A stretch of DNA of 64,000 bases from Mucilaginibacter sp. (GTDB lineage: Bacteria; Bacteroidota; Bacteroidia; Sphingobacteriales; Sphingobacteriaceae), in the NCBI GenBank assembly GCA_028288025.1, contig JAQBOM010000021.1:1-64000 (forward strand), read 5' to 3'. Position 1 is the stretch's first letter; the number at the start of each line of letters is the position of its first letter. The position numbers were made by a program, and so were the translations under genes. The notes beneath the pieces were generated by a model. The model had not been told where the DNA came from and ran no database searches. It was given only the letters and a program-made list of their open reading frames with translations. Positions 63,648 to 64,000 of this stretch are shown here, one piece after another.

Positions 63648-63953
63648 TTAGCTTAAATGTGCAATGCGGATAAAAATAGCAATCCCATAAGCCGTTAATA
63701 TTACCGTGTTTAATACCAGCAGCCAGTTGAGATCAAGGTCCCTGTATTTTTTTGAGACGCAAATGATCAGCAGGCTAATAAATCCCAGGATCAATATAGC
63801 CGGAAATATCATTTCCCATTTATGATGAAACGCCAGGTATATATGCTGCAACTTCGCCTGGTCACCCATTAAATACGGGGGAACAATGGCCATCAGCAGC
63901 AATAAAAAAAAGAGACGAACAACTATCTTCGTTACAACCCGGTTAACTTTCAT
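63648..63953 (-). CDS. Small membrane protein, unknown
   Basis: 101 residues with three predicted helices (about 11-29, 47-66, 75-96) and short polar loops (KKYRDLDLN). I do not recognise a family. Convergent with the transporter (9-base gap). Confidence 0.6.
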   Translation of the reverse strand: MKVNRVVTKIVVRLFFLLLLMAIVPPYLMGDQAKLQHIYLAFHHKWEMIFPAILILGFISLLIICVSKKYRDLDLNWLLVLNTVILTAYGIAIFIRIAHLS

Positions 63954-64000
63954 GGAGCGCTAAATTACTGAATAGGTTATCTATCGCTCAAAACATCAAT

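Overview
The window reads as chromosomal DNA of a Bacteroidota bacterium, most likely a Mucilaginibacter- or Pedobacter-like member of the Sphingobacteriaceae. This is inferred from family content, not from a database search. The supporting families are PF14121-type porins, paired 800-residue FtsX/MacB permeases, a HU-CCDC81/SPOR protein, a RemB/Wzi-like barrel, an MG2 plus TonB-plug protein, a DUF6496-type small protein and -7 promoter elements of the form TAnnTTTG. There is no rRNA, no recognisable tRNA, no CRISPR array, no prophage and no complete insertion sequence.

Layout. 0.5-14 kb: housekeeping and amino-acid metabolism (RsmF-like rRNA methylase, a SerB phosphatase fused to a SerA remnant, UspA, tryptophan dioxygenase, IlvE, ClpS, dCTP deaminase, a Gfo/Idh/MocA oxidoreductase, a PhyH dioxygenase). 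14-19 kb: an overlapping PPTase-lipB-SGNH trio, a Tat-exported class V aminotransferase and a barrel protein. 19-22 kb: a PIN toxin-antitoxin pair lodged beside a duplicated 5' end of the RemB-like gene, then two unlisted tiny membrane-protein genes behind a 16-bp palindrome. 22-28 kb: a complete phosphate operon (porin-pstSCAB-phoU, minus strand) with promoter and terminator. 28.5-35.6 kb: regulators, porin, PNP, lpxK and a VapBC module. 35.6-40.5 kb: two paralogous ABC permeases. 40.7-46 kb: ChrA with DUF1259 protein, a class A beta-lactamase-like protein and hydrolases. 46-49 kb: two orphan receiver proteins, a zinc-ribbon protein and a DUF922 protease-like protein. 49-58.7 kb: an energy-transduction cluster (TPR protein, outer-membrane barrel, HU/SPOR protein, ExbB, ExbD, TonB-like protein, FolC). 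58.6-64 kb: an ECF sigma factor with a membrane partner, an aldo-keto reductase, an oxidoreductase, a DUF6496-type protein and an AI-2E family transporter.

The most striking pattern is not a gene. Many intergenic junctions, and two coding regions (lpxK and folC), carry short stuttering repeats. They mostly have a period of 7 bp, each locus has its own heptamer, and they usually begin at or within a few bases of a stop codon. They are often arranged as inverted arms. At convergent gene ends they fill the space from stop codon to stop codon. I treat this as the best candidate for something under-described. No sequence search was possible, so novelty is unproven.
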